A DNA stretch of 64,000 nucleotides from Dyadobacter sp. 676 (GTDB lineage: Bacteria; Bacteroidota; Bacteroidia; Cytophagales; Spirosomataceae), in contig NZ_CP159289.1 of assembly GCF_040448675.1 (NCBI RefSeq), positions 5,253,001 to 5,317,000 on the forward strand. Reading direction: 5' to 3'. The stretch's first letter is position 1. Each line of letters starts with the position of its first letter. Below are positions 35,135 to 44,841 of this stretch, in pieces. The notes under the pieces were generated by a model. The model was not told the DNA's origin and did no database searches. It saw only the letters and a list, made by a program, of their open reading frames with translations. Made by a program: the position numbers and the translations under genes.

Positions 35135-38100
35135 CTAGTTAGTAATCGGCGTAGTAACGGGTAGCGGCGTTGAAAGTTTACGCAATACGAAGAGGACATT
35201 GGAGGTATTTGCCGAATGTTCTTGCATCTCATAACTAAAACCGTACCGATCCGCAAAGTCGCGGATATCCCGCGACGAAAAGAAATGGAAATCATCCGTT
35301 TTCCGGTTAAATGCGAAAAGGCCCGTCGACAATGCTTCTGTTTTTTTCGTGTTCTGGTGTTTGGCGGTCATGTCGGTAATGCCGTCGCGGATAAAAAGCA
35401 ATCCATTCGGTGCCAGCGCGGCCGCACACCTGGCGAGCAAAATACGTTGTTTTTCTTTGGATAAATAATGCAGCACATCATTTAAAAACAGGACATCCTG
35501 CGTACCGAGGTCAGCGGCCATAATGTCCTGATACACAAACCGCAGGTTAGCGCTTTTGTTGTAGCTGTTTTGAGCGATTTCGATCTTTTCCTCGTCGTAA
35601 TCGATGCCGGTGATCAGCCGCCCTTCATTTTTGTAATGCAGGAAAAACGACAGGTATCCATATCCGCAGCCAACGTCCATAATGCGATTCCGGTCACCGA
35701 TCAGCTCGTTATAGTAAGTGAAATTTTTGCTTTCTAGCCGCCACTTGATTTTGAAATACCATTCCAGCACCGGCCCTTTGAACACGTAATTGGTGAAAAT
35801 TTTGTGTTTCAGATAATCGGTATCCTCCATTTCGTACTTGAACGCGGCGAACTCGTCTTTGAAGAACGCGGCAATAGCCTTCGTTTTGTCGCGCAGGGTC
35901 GTGCCCCAGCGCGGGTCTGCGTACGCGATACGCGGCAGCACACATACATTGAGCGCTCCCGGGCGGATGAGGAAGTCGTTTTTGGGCAGTACGTCATGTG
36001 CCCCGTGCAGCAATATGGGCTGAATGTCCAGGCCAAGCTGTTCGGCGAGGTAGAATGCCCCTTTGTGAAAACGGGCGATATTACCGTCTTCGGAGCGGGT
36101 GCCTTCCGGGAAAATGAGGATGGAATAGCCGTCGGCTACCAGCGCCCGGACTTTTTCCAGGTTCTCTTCGGGACCGTCCTCGCTATAAATGTAGCCCGCA
36201 TAACGGATAATGGGCCCGAAAAACGGCGATTTGTAAACCCAGCCTTTCACCATCAGCACGATTTTCGGATGGAGCATAATGGCCAGCAGGATGTCGAGGA
36301 ACGAAGTATGGTTGGCGATAAAAATCACCGGCTTGTCCATATCCAGGTTTTCCCGTCCCGAAATATTCTTTTTCACATGCGGACCGGAGTAAATCACGGT
36401 TTTGGCATAAAAAGAAAGCGAATTGTTGATCGCCGCCTTCTTTTTCTTCTTCGACATCGGCAACAACAGAATCGTCACCAGTTTGGAATGCAAAAACAGG
36501 CAGCCCGAAAGAAAATAGGTGAAGCTCGAAATGCTGATCAGGAACGGCAGCATCGTGACGGGCGCTTTCTTTTTGGCGACGCGTTTTTGAACAAAAAAAT
36601 CAAAGAGTACCGGCTGAAAAACAAAGGATATGAAGAGGATACATACAATGCCCAGTACGCTGATGAGGGAAATCGAGTGAATGGCCGGGTGTTTGGCGAA
36701 TATCAGCACGCCGGTGCCGATGAGGGTGGTAGTGGCCGACAATGCGATGGCCGCCTGGTAGGAGCGCAGCGTGTCTTTCCCCGATTTGTATTTGCTCAAA
36801 AGTCCGTCGGTAACGAAAATGCTGAAATCGTCGCCCAGGCCGAATATGAACGTCGTCACGATCACATTCACGAAATTGAATTTGATGCCGAGAATGGCCG
36901 CGATGCCCAGAATCCAGATCCAGCTGATCACCATCGGCAGGAAGGAGAGCAACGTGAGCTCGATGCGGCCGTAAACAATCAGCAATGTAAAGAATACGAT
37001 GGAGGCCGAAATCAATAACAGGTAATTGAAGTCGTCCCTGACCATCGCCAGCAGCTCACCCGCCAGCTCGCCGCGGTCGAAGAGCTCCACGCCTCTGACA
37101 GCGCGCAGTTCTTTTTTTACCCCGGCCAGTTTCGTCTGGTCAACCACGACCGTGGAAATGAAGGTGGCGCCATTGGATTTTATATCGATCAGGTTATCCA
37201 CGCCCAGTTCGCTCAAAAGCGTGTCGAGCGAAACGTTGGCAATGCCCCGTCCGGCGATCCAGCCTTTGAAATCGTTGAATGCATAGGCATTGAAGCCGTT
37301 TTTAGCCGCCGACTCGTTAAGGACGCGGAAGGTGGAATCGGTGCGGCCCGGCGTCCAGAAATCCTGCCAGCGTTGCATCCGCTCCCGTTTGAGGCCCTGC
37401 GGAATCAGCAGTGCGCCGGACGATACAAAACTGACAATGCGGCCCTCGCTGCGCAATGCGGCTAGTTTTTGGTAAGCATCGTGATTGACCTGCTCGGCGA
37501 CAGCCCGGCGGGGATCAGAGGCAAAAACGTAGATCCGTTTCTGTTTTCGCGGGTTGATGCCGGTCAGCGCTTCCTCGCGGCCGCTTAGCTCGGGGTCCTG
37601 GATGCTGAGGTTTTCAAAGCCGGCGTCGAACTTGGTACCGCCTGAGAAATAGAGAAATACGACGGTCAGGACCGCAATGCCTGCCAGTGTGGCGCCGCGC
37701 CAGCGGTCGGGAACGGTGGGAATACGAAAGGAGCCTTGTTCGCCGGGTATCTTGTGTATATCGAAACGGGTGGCGGAAAGGATAACGGGCAACGCGGTGA
37801 GTGTAAACGCCGCCGCACCGAAAAGGGCCAGCGACGAAAACAGCCCGAAATCCTGCAAGACGGTCGAGTTGGCGAAATGCAACGCGCTGAATGCCATTAC
37901 CGTCGTAAAACTGCCCGTTAGCAGCGGGCCGCTTACTTCCCTGATCGCGACCGGAATGGAGTGGGTATGCCTGAGGTGCGTGAAGAAATGGAATGCGTAA
38001 TCGAGCAGGATGCCGAAGATCACCGCGCCGGTTGCCAGTGAAATGCCGGAAATCTCCGGGCGCACATAGCCTACAACGCCCAGCGCGAACAATGCGCCGA

Positions 38101-39004
38101 AAATGCCTGGCAATGTAATATATATAGGTATAAGCAGTTTGCGGTAATAGGCGATCAGCAGTGCCAGAATGCCCGCCAGTGCGAGAAAGGAGGTGAAATA
38201 GGAATCCTGCTTGACCTGTATCGCATTCCGGGCCGCAATTTCGAATGTGCCGAAGTATGAGAACTGGTTATGCCGGTGCTGCCGGTTCCATTTCGTTTTG
38301 AAGGCTTCCATGAGCTCGAAAAGCTCCACATTTTTATCGGAACTGCCCGAATCGAAACTCGTTGAGGCGAAAATAAGGATGTTTTTGCGGTCGGCGGAGA
38401 ACATAATTCCGTCCTCCATAACCATCGCATTGCTGTTGTTCGCTGCATTCAATTCCTTGAAATACAGTCCGGTAATGCCCAGTGGGTCGTTCAATACGAA
38501 TTGTTTCAAAAACGAGCCGCCGGGTGTAAGCAGCTGGTTGTAGGCGGAAGTAACCGAGGCCCTGATGGAATCGGGTACGATGCGCGAAGCTATATGGCGA
38601 TAGTAAGGGGCGTCGATCAGCTGCGGGAAGTAGCTGTACACATACCGGTAAACATCTTCCTGCACATTGGGCCGTTCGGCCCGGATATTGCGGACGTAGC
38701 CATTGGTATAGCGGCCAAGCGAATCGGTGAAGTTTTCGGCTATTTCCCGAGCGGCGTCGGTGTCCGTTTCGGCGGGAATCCGAAGAGAGAAAACGATCTG
38801 GTTGATGATGTTTTTACTTTCCACCAATCGATTGAACTCCTCGAAGCTTTTACCCTTCGGTAGCGTGGCGAAAATACTTTCGGTTACTTTTAGCCGCGTG
38901 ATGCCGGCCAGGAGGATACTGACAATGACGAGCAGGCTAACAAAAAACGCGGGTTTGTGACTGGAAAGGAATTTGTTTAGCCTTAAAAGTAAATCTCCTA
39001 GCAT
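35135..39004 (-). CDS. three-part fusion: MMPL/RND exporter, PlsC acyltransferase, SAM methyltransferase, 1289 aa
   Basis: Residues 1 to about 830 form an RND-type exporter of the MMPL family with two six-helix bundles (for example FLALAGILALLIAYYRKLLI and a mirrored region near residue 660) and two periplasmic domains. Residues about 880-1050 hold a PlsC-type acyltransferase with NHTSFLD (HX4D) near 899 and FPEGTRSEDG. Residues about 1100-1289 hold a methyltransferase with IMDVGCGYGYLSFF near 1108. The frame is uninterrupted over 3.87 kb. It could methylate, acylate and export one aryl-polyene lipid in a single chain; the order of events is inference. It is first in the leftward operon. Confidence 0.88.
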   Translation of the reverse strand: MLGDLLLRLNKFLSSHKPAFFVSLLVIVSILLAGITRLKVTESIFATLPKGKSFEEFNRLVESKNIINQIVFSLRIPAETDTDAAREIAENFTDSLGRYTNGYVRNIRAERPNVQEDVYRYVYSYFPQLIDAPYYRHIASRIVPDSIRASVTSAYNQLLTPGGSFLKQFVLNDPLGITGLYFKELNAANNSNAMVMEDGIMFSADRKNILIFASTSFDSGSSDKNVELFELMEAFKTKWNRQHRHNQFSYFGTFEIAARNAIQVKQDSYFTSFLALAGILALLIAYYRKLLIPIYITLPGIFGALFALGVVGYVRPEISGISLATGAVIFGILLDYAFHFFTHLRHTHSIPVAIREVSGPLLTGSFTTVMAFSALHFANSTVLQDFGLFSSLALFGAAAFTLTALPVILSATRFDIHKIPGEQGSFRIPTVPDRWRGATLAGIAVLTVVFLYFSGGTKFDAGFENLSIQDPELSGREEALTGINPRKQKRIYVFASDPRRAVAEQVNHDAYQKLAALRSEGRIVSFVSSGALLIPQGLKRERMQRWQDFWTPGRTDSTFRVLNESAAKNGFNAYAFNDFKGWIAGRGIANVSLDTLLSELGVDNLIDIKSNGATFISTVVVDQTKLAGVKKELRAVRGVELFDRGELAGELLAMVRDDFNYLLLISASIVFFTLLIVYGRIELTLLSFLPMVISWIWILGIAAILGIKFNFVNVIVTTFIFGLGDDFSIFVTDGLLSKYKSGKDTLRSYQAAIALSATTTLIGTGVLIFAKHPAIHSISLISVLGIVCILFISFVFQPVLFDFFVQKRVAKKKAPVTMLPFLISISSFTYFLSGCLFLHSKLVTILLLPMSKKKKKAAINNSLSFYAKTVIYSGPHVKKNISGRENLDMDKPVIFIANHTSFLDILLAIMLHPKIVLMVKGWVYKSPFFGPIIRYAGYIYSEDGPEENLEKVRALVADGYSILIFPEGTRSEDGNIARFHKGAFYLAEQLGLDIQPILLHGAHDVLPKNDFLIRPGALNVCVLPRIAYADPRWGTTLRDKTKAIAAFFKDEFAAFKYEMEDTDYLKHKIFTNYVFKGPVLEWYFKIKWRLESKNFTYYNELIGDRNRIMDVGCGYGYLSFFLHYKNEGRLITGIDYDEEKIEIAQNSYNKSANLRFVYQDIMAADLGTQDVLFLNDVLHYLSKEKQRILLARCAAALAPNGLLFIRDGITDMTAKHQNTKKTEALSTGLFAFNRKTDDFHFFSSRDIRDFADRYGFSYEMQEHSANTSNVLFVLRKLSTPLPVTTPITN

Positions 39005-39149
39005 TGACAGGGGAAACGTGAATGTCCGACAAAATTAATGAATTGTATCACTCAGGCAACTTCCGTGCCCGTTGCCGCTTACCGGTTCGTGTTTGCCAAA
39101 ACGCCGAAAAAAGATTTATTTTACACCATATTAATTACGCCAGCACTAA
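39005..39149. promoter_or_regulatory. divergent promoter region of the two pigment operons
   Basis: This 145-base gap lies between the leftward MMPL operon and the rightward ammonia-lyase operon, so both pigment transcripts probably begin here. Only an imperfect -7-like element (TATTTTAC near 39117) is seen for the rightward operon. No palindrome stood out. Confidence 0.4.
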
Positions 39150-40679
39150 ATGAATCGTATTTCATTAGCTCAGATCGAGCAGTATGCTTTTGAAAAGAAG
39201 GAATTTATCTTAGCCGAAGACGCCCTCCATCAAGTATCCAAATCATTTGCCTTTTTAACGAATTTCTCCAAGGACAAGATCATCTACGGCATCAATACCG
39301 GTTTTGGCCCGATGGCGCAATACCGTATCGAAACCGATCAGCTCAATAATCTGCAATACAACCTGATCCGCAGCCATTCGAGCGGGGTAGGGAAGCCGCT
39401 CAACGAAATATATGCGCGTGCGGTAATGCTCGCGCGCCTGAATTCATTTTTGCAAGCCAATTCCGGTGTCAGTACGGCCGTGATCCGACAGCTGGTTGCG
39501 TTTCTAAACAACGGGATCGTTCCTGAAATTTTCGAACACGGCAGCGTAGGCGCCAGCGGGGACCTTGTGCAGCTTTCGCATCTGGGATTGAACCTGATCG
39601 GCGAAGGTTATGTGTACGACAACGGCATACGCCGCAAAACGGCCGAAGTGCTGGCCGAAAAAGATATTAAGCCACTCAAAATGGAGCTTCGCGACGGCCT
39701 GGGACTGATCAACGGCACTTCCTGCATGACCGGCATGGCTGCCATCAATCTGATCTATGCCAAAAGGCTGGTACAATGGGCCATTACCGCCTCGTCGATG
39801 ATCAATGAAGCGATCGAGTCTTTCGACGACTCCTTCTCGAAGCAACTCAACGCTGTAAAACACCACAAAGGCCAGCAGGTAGTGGCGCAGCATATGCGCG
39901 ATTTCGTAGCGGGCAGCGGCCTGATCCGCAGCCGCGAGGAGCTTTTCCGCGACGATACGGCGATGCAGAAGACCGAATTCGAACGAAAAATACAGGAATA
40001 CTATTCGATCCGTTGCGTGCCGCAAATCCTGGGCCCGGTGCTGGATACCATTCAATATGCGCAGGAAGTGGTCGAGAACGAGTTGAATTCCACGAACGAC
40101 AACCCGATCGTGCGGCCGGAAGACGATAACGTTTTCCACGGCGGCAACTTTCATGGCGACTATATTTCGCTGGAAATGGACAAGGTGAAACTGGTTTTGA
40201 CCAAACTCACCATGCTCATGGAACGCCAGCTCAACTTCCTGATGAACAGCAAGCTGAACGGCAAATTCCCGCCGTTCCTGAACGCCGGAACCTGGGGATT
40301 GAACTTCGGTTTTCAGGGCGTGCAGTTCACCGCCACCTCCACCACGGCCGAAAGCCAGGCATTGTCGACTTCCGTTTACATTCACAGCATTCCTAACAAC
40401 AACGACAACCAGGACATCGTGAGCATGGGTACCAACGCGGCGGTGATCGCCAAGCAGGTGCTTGAAAACGCATTCCAGGTGATGGCCATTCATATTATGG
40501 CGATTTGCCAGGCGATCGATCTACTGCACCCCGAGGAGCGGGAAAAGCTTTCTCCAAACGCCAAATCGGTGTATGCGCAGATCCGCGAGCGGGCGCAGTT
40601 TGTAAAAGACGACGTGCCGCAGGCCGAAAGCATTGCAGCCGTTTTTGAATATATCAAAGAAACCCCTTTCCACTTATGA
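39150..40679 (+). CDS. tyrosine ammonia-lyase (HAL/PAL family), 509 aa
   Basis: The MIO-forming triad Ala-Ser-Gly is at residues 135-137 in HGSVGASGDLVQLSHL. The substrate-selecting loop reads NLIRSHSSGVGKP (His76), almost identical to the Flavobacterium johnsoniae tyrosine ammonia-lyase, as are NNNDNQDIVSMGTN and NFHGDYISLEMDK. It should deaminate tyrosine to p-coumarate, the starter unit of flexirubin-type aryl polyenes. Histidine as substrate is less likely given this loop and the setting. It is the first gene of a long operon and overlaps fabG by four bases. Confidence 0.88.
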   Translation: MNRISLAQIEQYAFEKKEFILAEDALHQVSKSFAFLTNFSKDKIIYGINTGFGPMAQYRIETDQLNNLQYNLIRSHSSGVGKPLNEIYARAVMLARLNSFLQANSGVSTAVIRQLVAFLNNGIVPEIFEHGSVGASGDLVQLSHLGLNLIGEGYVYDNGIRRKTAEVLAEKDIKPLKMELRDGLGLINGTSCMTGMAAINLIYAKRLVQWAITASSMINEAIESFDDSFSKQLNAVKHHKGQQVVAQHMRDFVAGSGLIRSREELFRDDTAMQKTEFERKIQEYYSIRCVPQILGPVLDTIQYAQEVVENELNSTNDNPIVRPEDDNVFHGGNFHGDYISLEMDKVKLVLTKLTMLMERQLNFLMNSKLNGKFPPFLNAGTWGLNFGFQGVQFTATSTTAESQALSTSVYIHSIPNNNDNQDIVSMGTNAAVIAKQVLENAFQVMAIHIMAICQAIDLLHPEEREKLSPNAKSVYAQIRERAQFVKDDVPQAESIAAVFEYIKETPFHL

Positions 40680-41407
40680 ATTGCGCATTGGTAACCGGTG
40701 CATCCAGGGGGCTCGGCAGGGCCATCGCGGTCCAGCTCGCCCGGGACCATGGTTTACATATATTGGTCAATTACGCCTCCAACCGGGCCGCGGCGGAAGA
40801 AACGCTGGCCGAAATCCAGGCTAACGGAGGCAGTGGCGAACTGCTGCATTTCAATGTGCAGCACAAGGCGGAGGTGGATGCGGCGTTGAACGGCTGGCGC
40901 GAAAAGAGCGAAGGCAGGTTCATCGGTGTTCTCGTGAATAATGCGGGCATTACCCGCGACGGGCTGTTTATGTGGATGCCGGAACAGGATTGGGACGATG
41001 TGCTGGACATTTCGGTGAAAGGCCTTTATAATGTAACCCAGAATGCGATTCAGCAAATGCTGCGAAAACGTTCGGGCCGCATTGTGAACATCGCGTCGGT
41101 ATCGGGTATGAAGGGCGTTGCCGGGCAGGTCAACTATTCGGCTGCCAAAGGCGCTATCATCGCGGCCACCCGGTCGCTCGCGCAGGAGGTCGCCAAGCGG
41201 AAAATTACCGTGAACGCCGTAGCGCCTGGGTTTATTACCAGCGACATGACGAAAGACCTCAACGAGGACGAATTGAAACAAATGATACCGATGAACCGTT
41301 TTGGCAAAGCGGAGGAAGTTGCGCACCTGGTGAGCTTCCTGGTTTCGGACAAGGCGGCGTATATTACCGGGGAGGTTATTAATATCAACGGAGGAATTTA
41401 TTCATAA
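40676..41407 (+). CDS. 3-oxoacyl-ACP reductase, FabG-like, pigment cluster, 243 aa
   Basis: A short-chain dehydrogenase with the NADPH turn VTGASRGLGRAIAVQLA, VNNAGITRDG, and the catalytic Ser-Tyr-Lys in NIASVSGMKGVAGQVNYSAA followed by Lys. The Asn-Ala-Val-Ala-Pro-Gly segment is typical of FabG. In this operon it would reduce the beta-keto group after each elongation of the polyene. The start overlaps the lyase stop (ATGA). Confidence 0.88.
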   Translation: MNCALVTGASRGLGRAIAVQLARDHGLHILVNYASNRAAAEETLAEIQANGGSGELLHFNVQHKAEVDAALNGWREKSEGRFIGVLVNNAGITRDGLFMWMPEQDWDDVLDISVKGLYNVTQNAIQQMLRKRSGRIVNIASVSGMKGVAGQVNYSAAKGAIIAATRSLAQEVAKRKITVNAVAPGFITSDMTKDLNEDELKQMIPMNRFGKAEEVAHLVSFLVSDKAAYITGEVININGGIYS

Positions 41408-41410
41408 TCC

Positions 41411-42628
41411 ATGAGCCATAGGGTTGTCATCACGGGTATCGGCATTTATTCCTGTCTGGGCAAAAACCTGGACGAGGTAGCGAAATCGTTATATGCCGGT
41501 AAAAGTGGCATCGTGTTCGATCAGGTCAGGAAAGATTTCGGGTTCCGCTCGGCTCTGACGGGCATGGTACAGGAGCCCGACCTGAAAAACTACCTCTCGC
41601 GCCGTCAGCGCGTGGGTATGCACCAGCCTGCGCTCTATGCATATATGGCCACCCACGAGGCCCTGGCATTATCGGGGCTCGATATCGACTTCCTGGAACA
41701 GAACGAAACCGGCATCATTTACGGGAACGACAGCACGGCGGCGTCGGTGGTGGAGGCGGTGGATAAGGTCCGCGAAAAGCACGATACCACGCTGATCGGC
41801 AGCGGTGCCATCTTCCAGAACATGAACAGCACCGTGAACATGAACCTGTCGACGATTTTCAGACTGAAAGGCATCAATTTCACTTTGAGCGCGGCCTGTG
41901 CGTCGGGTTCGCATTCGATCGGAATGGGTTACCTGATGATCAGTCAGGGCTTGCAGGAGCGCGTAATATGCGGGGGCGCGCAGGAAATCAATGCGTCGGC
42001 GATGGCGAGCTTCGACGGGCTGGGTACTTTCTCCGTACGTGAGTCGGAGCCCGAAAAGGCTTCGCGCCCGTTCGACCGCGACCGCGACGGACTGATTCCC
42101 AGCGGCGGTGCGGCCACCGTGATCCTGGAATCTTACGAAGCGGCCGTCAAAAGGGGCGCGCCGATCCTTGCCGAATTGATTGGCTACGGATTCTCTTCCA
42201 ATGGTGACCATATTTCCAACCCAAGTATCGACGGCCAAAAGCGTTCGCTGCAAATGGCGCTCAAACAGGCCCGTATTACCACCGCCGACGTCGGTTACAT
42301 CAATGCCCATGCCACTTCCACACCGGTGGGCGACGGCAGCGAAGCACGGGCGATTTACGAGGTATTCGGCGGCGACGTGCCGGTAAGCTCCACCAAGTCG
42401 ATGACCGGCCATGAATGCTGGATGGCCGGGGCCAGCGAGATAGTCTATTCCCTTCTGATGATGCAGAACTCCTTTATAGCGCCCAACATCAATTTCGAAA
42501 ACCCCGATGAGGATTCTGCGAAAATCAATATCATTTCCGACACTAAGGAGCAGGAAATCAATGTATTCCTTTCCAATTCGTTCGGCTTTGGCGGGACCAA
42601 TTCCACATTGATTGTCAGGAAGGTCTGA
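41411..42628 (+). CDS. beta-ketoacyl-ACP synthase, pigment cluster, 405 aa
   Basis: A complete KAS II-type enzyme. The nucleophile Cys is in LSAACASGSHSIGMG, the first His in YINAHATSTPVGDGSEA and the second His in TKSMTGHECWMAGASE. The GHECW sequence differs from the usual GHTLGAAG. It condenses malonyl units onto the growing chain. It follows fabG by three bases. A tandem 12-base repeat lies just after its stop. Confidence 0.88.
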   Translation: MSHRVVITGIGIYSCLGKNLDEVAKSLYAGKSGIVFDQVRKDFGFRSALTGMVQEPDLKNYLSRRQRVGMHQPALYAYMATHEALALSGLDIDFLEQNETGIIYGNDSTAASVVEAVDKVREKHDTTLIGSGAIFQNMNSTVNMNLSTIFRLKGINFTLSAACASGSHSIGMGYLMISQGLQERVICGGAQEINASAMASFDGLGTFSVRESEPEKASRPFDRDRDGLIPSGGAATVILESYEAAVKRGAPILAELIGYGFSSNGDHISNPSIDGQKRSLQMALKQARITTADVGYINAHATSTPVGDGSEARAIYEVFGGDVPVSSTKSMTGHECWMAGASEIVYSLLMMQNSFIAPNINFENPDEDSAKINIISDTKEQEINVFLSNSFGFGGTNSTLIVRKV

Positions 42629-42635
42629 AAACGCC

Positions 42636-42659
42636 GGGTCTCCGACGGGGTCTCCGACC
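42636..42659. repeat. tandem 12-base repeat (GGGTCTCCGACS)
   Basis: Two adjacent near-identical copies of a GGTCTCCGAC-centred unit lie seven bases after the ketosynthase stop. A partial third copy (CGGGTC) follows. Confidence 0.6.
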
Positions 42660-42840
42660 GGGTCACATTACTACTACAACTTCGTGAACGGCAGTTCTCC
42701 GCCTGCCGAAATTTTGTATTTTTGTTTACCTCCAATATTCCATCCGTCAACCGCAATGATTTTCAATGGAAATTATTGTGCAGGGCGGGGTCTTTATTTG
42801 AAAATTTGGGAATATTTTTAAACTATCGGTAAGAATAAAC

Positions 42841-42848
42841 TAATTTTG
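42841..42848 (+). promoter_or_regulatory. internal promoter -7 element before the first ACP gene
   Basis: TAATTTTG matches TAnnTTTG perfectly and lies only five bases before the ATG at 42854, so a transcript from it would have almost no leader. The 225-base gap here is the largest inside the pigment operon, supporting a second promoter. Confidence 0.5.
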
Positions 42849-42853
42849 CAGCT

Positions 42854-43120
42854 ATGTATGCTAACGACGTTAAAATGAGTTGGGAAGAAGTTATTGAAGA
42901 GACCAGAGATTTTTTATCTGAAGAATTTGAGGTGGACCGGGATTTGATTCTTCCTGAAAACAGTCTGAAAGACACTTTGGATCTGGACAGTCTCGACTAC
43001 GTCGACCTGGTTGTGCTCATCGATGAAAATCTCAATATCAAGCTCACTGGTGAAGATTTCAGAGGAATCGAAACCTTTGGGGACTTCTATCAGCTTGTCC
43101 GCAAGAAACTCGCATTGTAA
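42854..43120 (+). CDS. acyl carrier protein 1, pigment cluster, 88 aa
   Basis: A four-helix ACP with the phosphopantetheine Ser in DTLDLDSLDYVDLV. The N-terminus MYANDVKMSWEEVIEE may begin instead at the second Met (codon 8). It would carry the p-coumaroyl starter or the growing polyene. It is clearly different from the second ACP at 46566, suggesting division of labour. It precedes the acyltransferase gene by two bases. Confidence 0.9.
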   Translation: MYANDVKMSWEEVIEETRDFLSEEFEVDRDLILPENSLKDTLDLDSLDYVDLVVLIDENLNIKLTGEDFRGIETFGDFYQLVRKKLAL

Positions 43121-43122
43121 GA

Positions 43123-43990
43123 ATGAGCCGTTGGGACGGTAAGACCAAGGGATCGTTAACGGGTTACAAAATTTTCCTGTTTTTTATCAATAGCCTGGGA
43201 CTCGGGTTCGCTTACGGGCTCCTTCGGGTGGTCACTTACTATTACTACATTTTTGCCGCAAAGCCCCGGAAGGCCTTGCTGGATTTTTACCGGAATACCC
43301 TTCATATCAGCGGTGCCGATGCCCGCCAAATGGCCCGCCGGAATTTCTATATTTTCGGGCAAACGCTTGTAGACAGGGCGGCATTCCTGTTGGGGAAAGA
43401 CCGGCAATTCTCACACGTTTTCGAAAACGAACAATACCTGATCGACATCCGCGACGCAGGCCGGGGGGGGGATTTTGCTAAGCGCCCATGTAGGCAACTG
43501 GGAAACGGCCGGTAACCTGCTGAAAGGCCGAATTACGCCTACGATCAATATCGTGATGCTGGACGCGGAGGTCGAGAACATCAAGAAATACATGGATTTA
43601 TCCACCGGCGGCTCTCGGTTCAGGGTGATCGCCATCAAGGACGATCTTTCACACATTATATCGATCCGTAACGCGTTGGTCAACAATGAATTTGTTGCGA
43701 TTCACGCCGATCGTTACCTGGAAGGCGCCAAATATATCGAAATGGATTTTCTCGGGCGCAAGGCAAAGTTTCCCTATGGCCCTTTTGTAATCGCCTCGAA
43801 GTTCGATGCGCCGGTCACATTTGTGTTTGCGGCGAAAGATGGCAAGTATAGTTACCATTTGAGCGCTACAAAGCCGATTGAAGCGAAAATGAAGCCGGAG
43901 CAGATCGCGCGGCTGTATGTGCAAGAGCTGGAACGAAAAGTGAAGGCATTCCCCGAGCAATGGTTTAACTACTTTAATTTCTTTCAATAA
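43123..43990 (+). CDS. LpxL/HtrB-family lysophospholipid acyltransferase, frameshifted at a G run, about 288 aa
   Basis: The first frame gives an N-terminal membrane helix (FINSLGLGFAYGLLRVVTYY) and the LpxL-like helical region, ending artificially after DAGRGGDFAKR. If the run of nine G at 43463-43471 is read as eight, the text becomes AGRGGILLSAHVGNWETA, which holds the HX4E catalytic motif (HVGNWE) of lipid A late acyltransferases, and continues to 43990. It probably transfers the aryl-polyene acyl chain from ACP to a lipid acceptor in the inner membrane. An extra base in the sequence is more likely than a real break, because everything on both sides is well kept. Confidence 0.82.
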
Positions 43991-44409
43991 TGATCGTCGC
44001 GAAAGATGCCATAACCGACTACATCCCCCACCGCCCGCCGTTTGTGATGGTCGATCACCTTATCGCCGCTACCCACGAACGGTTCGAATCGGATTTTATG
44101 GTTATGGCGGATAATGTGCTGGTAAACGATGGTTTTTTTCAGGAAACCGGACTGATCGAGCATATTGCGCAGACTTGCGCGGCGTCGTTCGGCTACCTTG
44201 ACAGGGAGGAAGGCGGGGAGCCTAAAATCGGCTTTATCGGGGCCGTCAGCAAAGTGCTTGTGACCGGGTTGCCTCCTGCAGGCGCTACCATTCGTACGGT
44301 GGTCACTCCCTTGCACCGGTTGGGAAATATTTACCTTGTGAAGGGCGAAAGTTTCCTGGATGGGCGTATATTGCTGGGATGTGAACTAAAAATCGTAGTG
44401 AGCGAGTAA
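43990..44409 (+). CDS. hotdog-fold 3-hydroxyacyl-ACP dehydratase-like protein, 139 aa
   Basis: The start ITDYIPHRPPFVMVDHL matches the FabZ opening, and FFQETGLIEHIAQTCAASFG gives the helix with the catalytic acidic residue. The final strand LLGCELKIVVSE is typical. It would remove water after FabG to make the conjugated double bonds. The ATG overlaps the upstream stop as TAATG. Confidence 0.78.
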   Translation: MIVAKDAITDYIPHRPPFVMVDHLIAATHERFESDFMVMADNVLVNDGFFQETGLIEHIAQTCAASFGYLDREEGGEPKIGFIGAVSKVLVTGLPPAGATIRTVVTPLHRLGNIYLVKGESFLDGRILLGCELKIVVSE

Positions 44410-44427
44410 CCCCTAATAACTGATTGC

Positions 44428-44841
44428 ATGATTTCTTCCGAAATAGATATCGATATACGGTTCAGCGAGACCGACGCCATGGGTGTGGTGTGGCACGGCA
44501 ACTACCTGAAATTTTTCGAGGACGGCAGGGAGGCTTTTGGGAAAAAATACGGGCTGGAATACCTCGATATCCATGCCAAAGGCTATGTAACACCAATCGT
44601 AAGGTCGGAGATTGACCATAAGGCGCCTGTTTACTACGGGCAGGCGATCAGGGTCATTACCAAATATATCCCGACCAAATCTGCGAAAATACAGTTTGAA
44701 TACGAGGTGCTCAACGTTACGACCGGCCAGCTTTGCGCCACCGGTAAAACGATGCAGGTTTTTCTCGACCGCGACTCGCGCGAGCTGGAACTGATCTCGC
44801 CGGATTTTTACAGGGAATGGAAAGCGCAGTACGACCTATGA
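44428..44841 (+). CDS. acyl-CoA/ACP thioesterase, 4HBT (YbgC-like), 137 aa
   Basis: The catalytic segment RFSETDAMGVVWHGNYLKFF contains the Asp of the 4-hydroxybenzoyl-CoA thioesterase class, followed by FFEDGREAFGKKYG. The rest is the expected hotdog strand pattern. In aryl-polyene clusters such thioesterases may release or proofread intermediates. The stop overlaps the next ketosynthase start by four bases. Confidence 0.85.
   Translation: MISSEIDIDIRFSETDAMGVVWHGNYLKFFEDGREAFGKKYGLEYLDIHAKGYVTPIVRSEIDHKAPVYYGQAIRVITKYIPTKSAKIQFEYEVLNVTTGQLCATGKTMQVFLDRDSRELELISPDFYREWKAQYDL

Noticed and set aside
35804..37018. Plus-strand frame of 404 codons
   Set aside because: It is the shadow of the PlsC and methyltransferase parts of the MMPL fusion, very rich in Arg, Gln and Asn.
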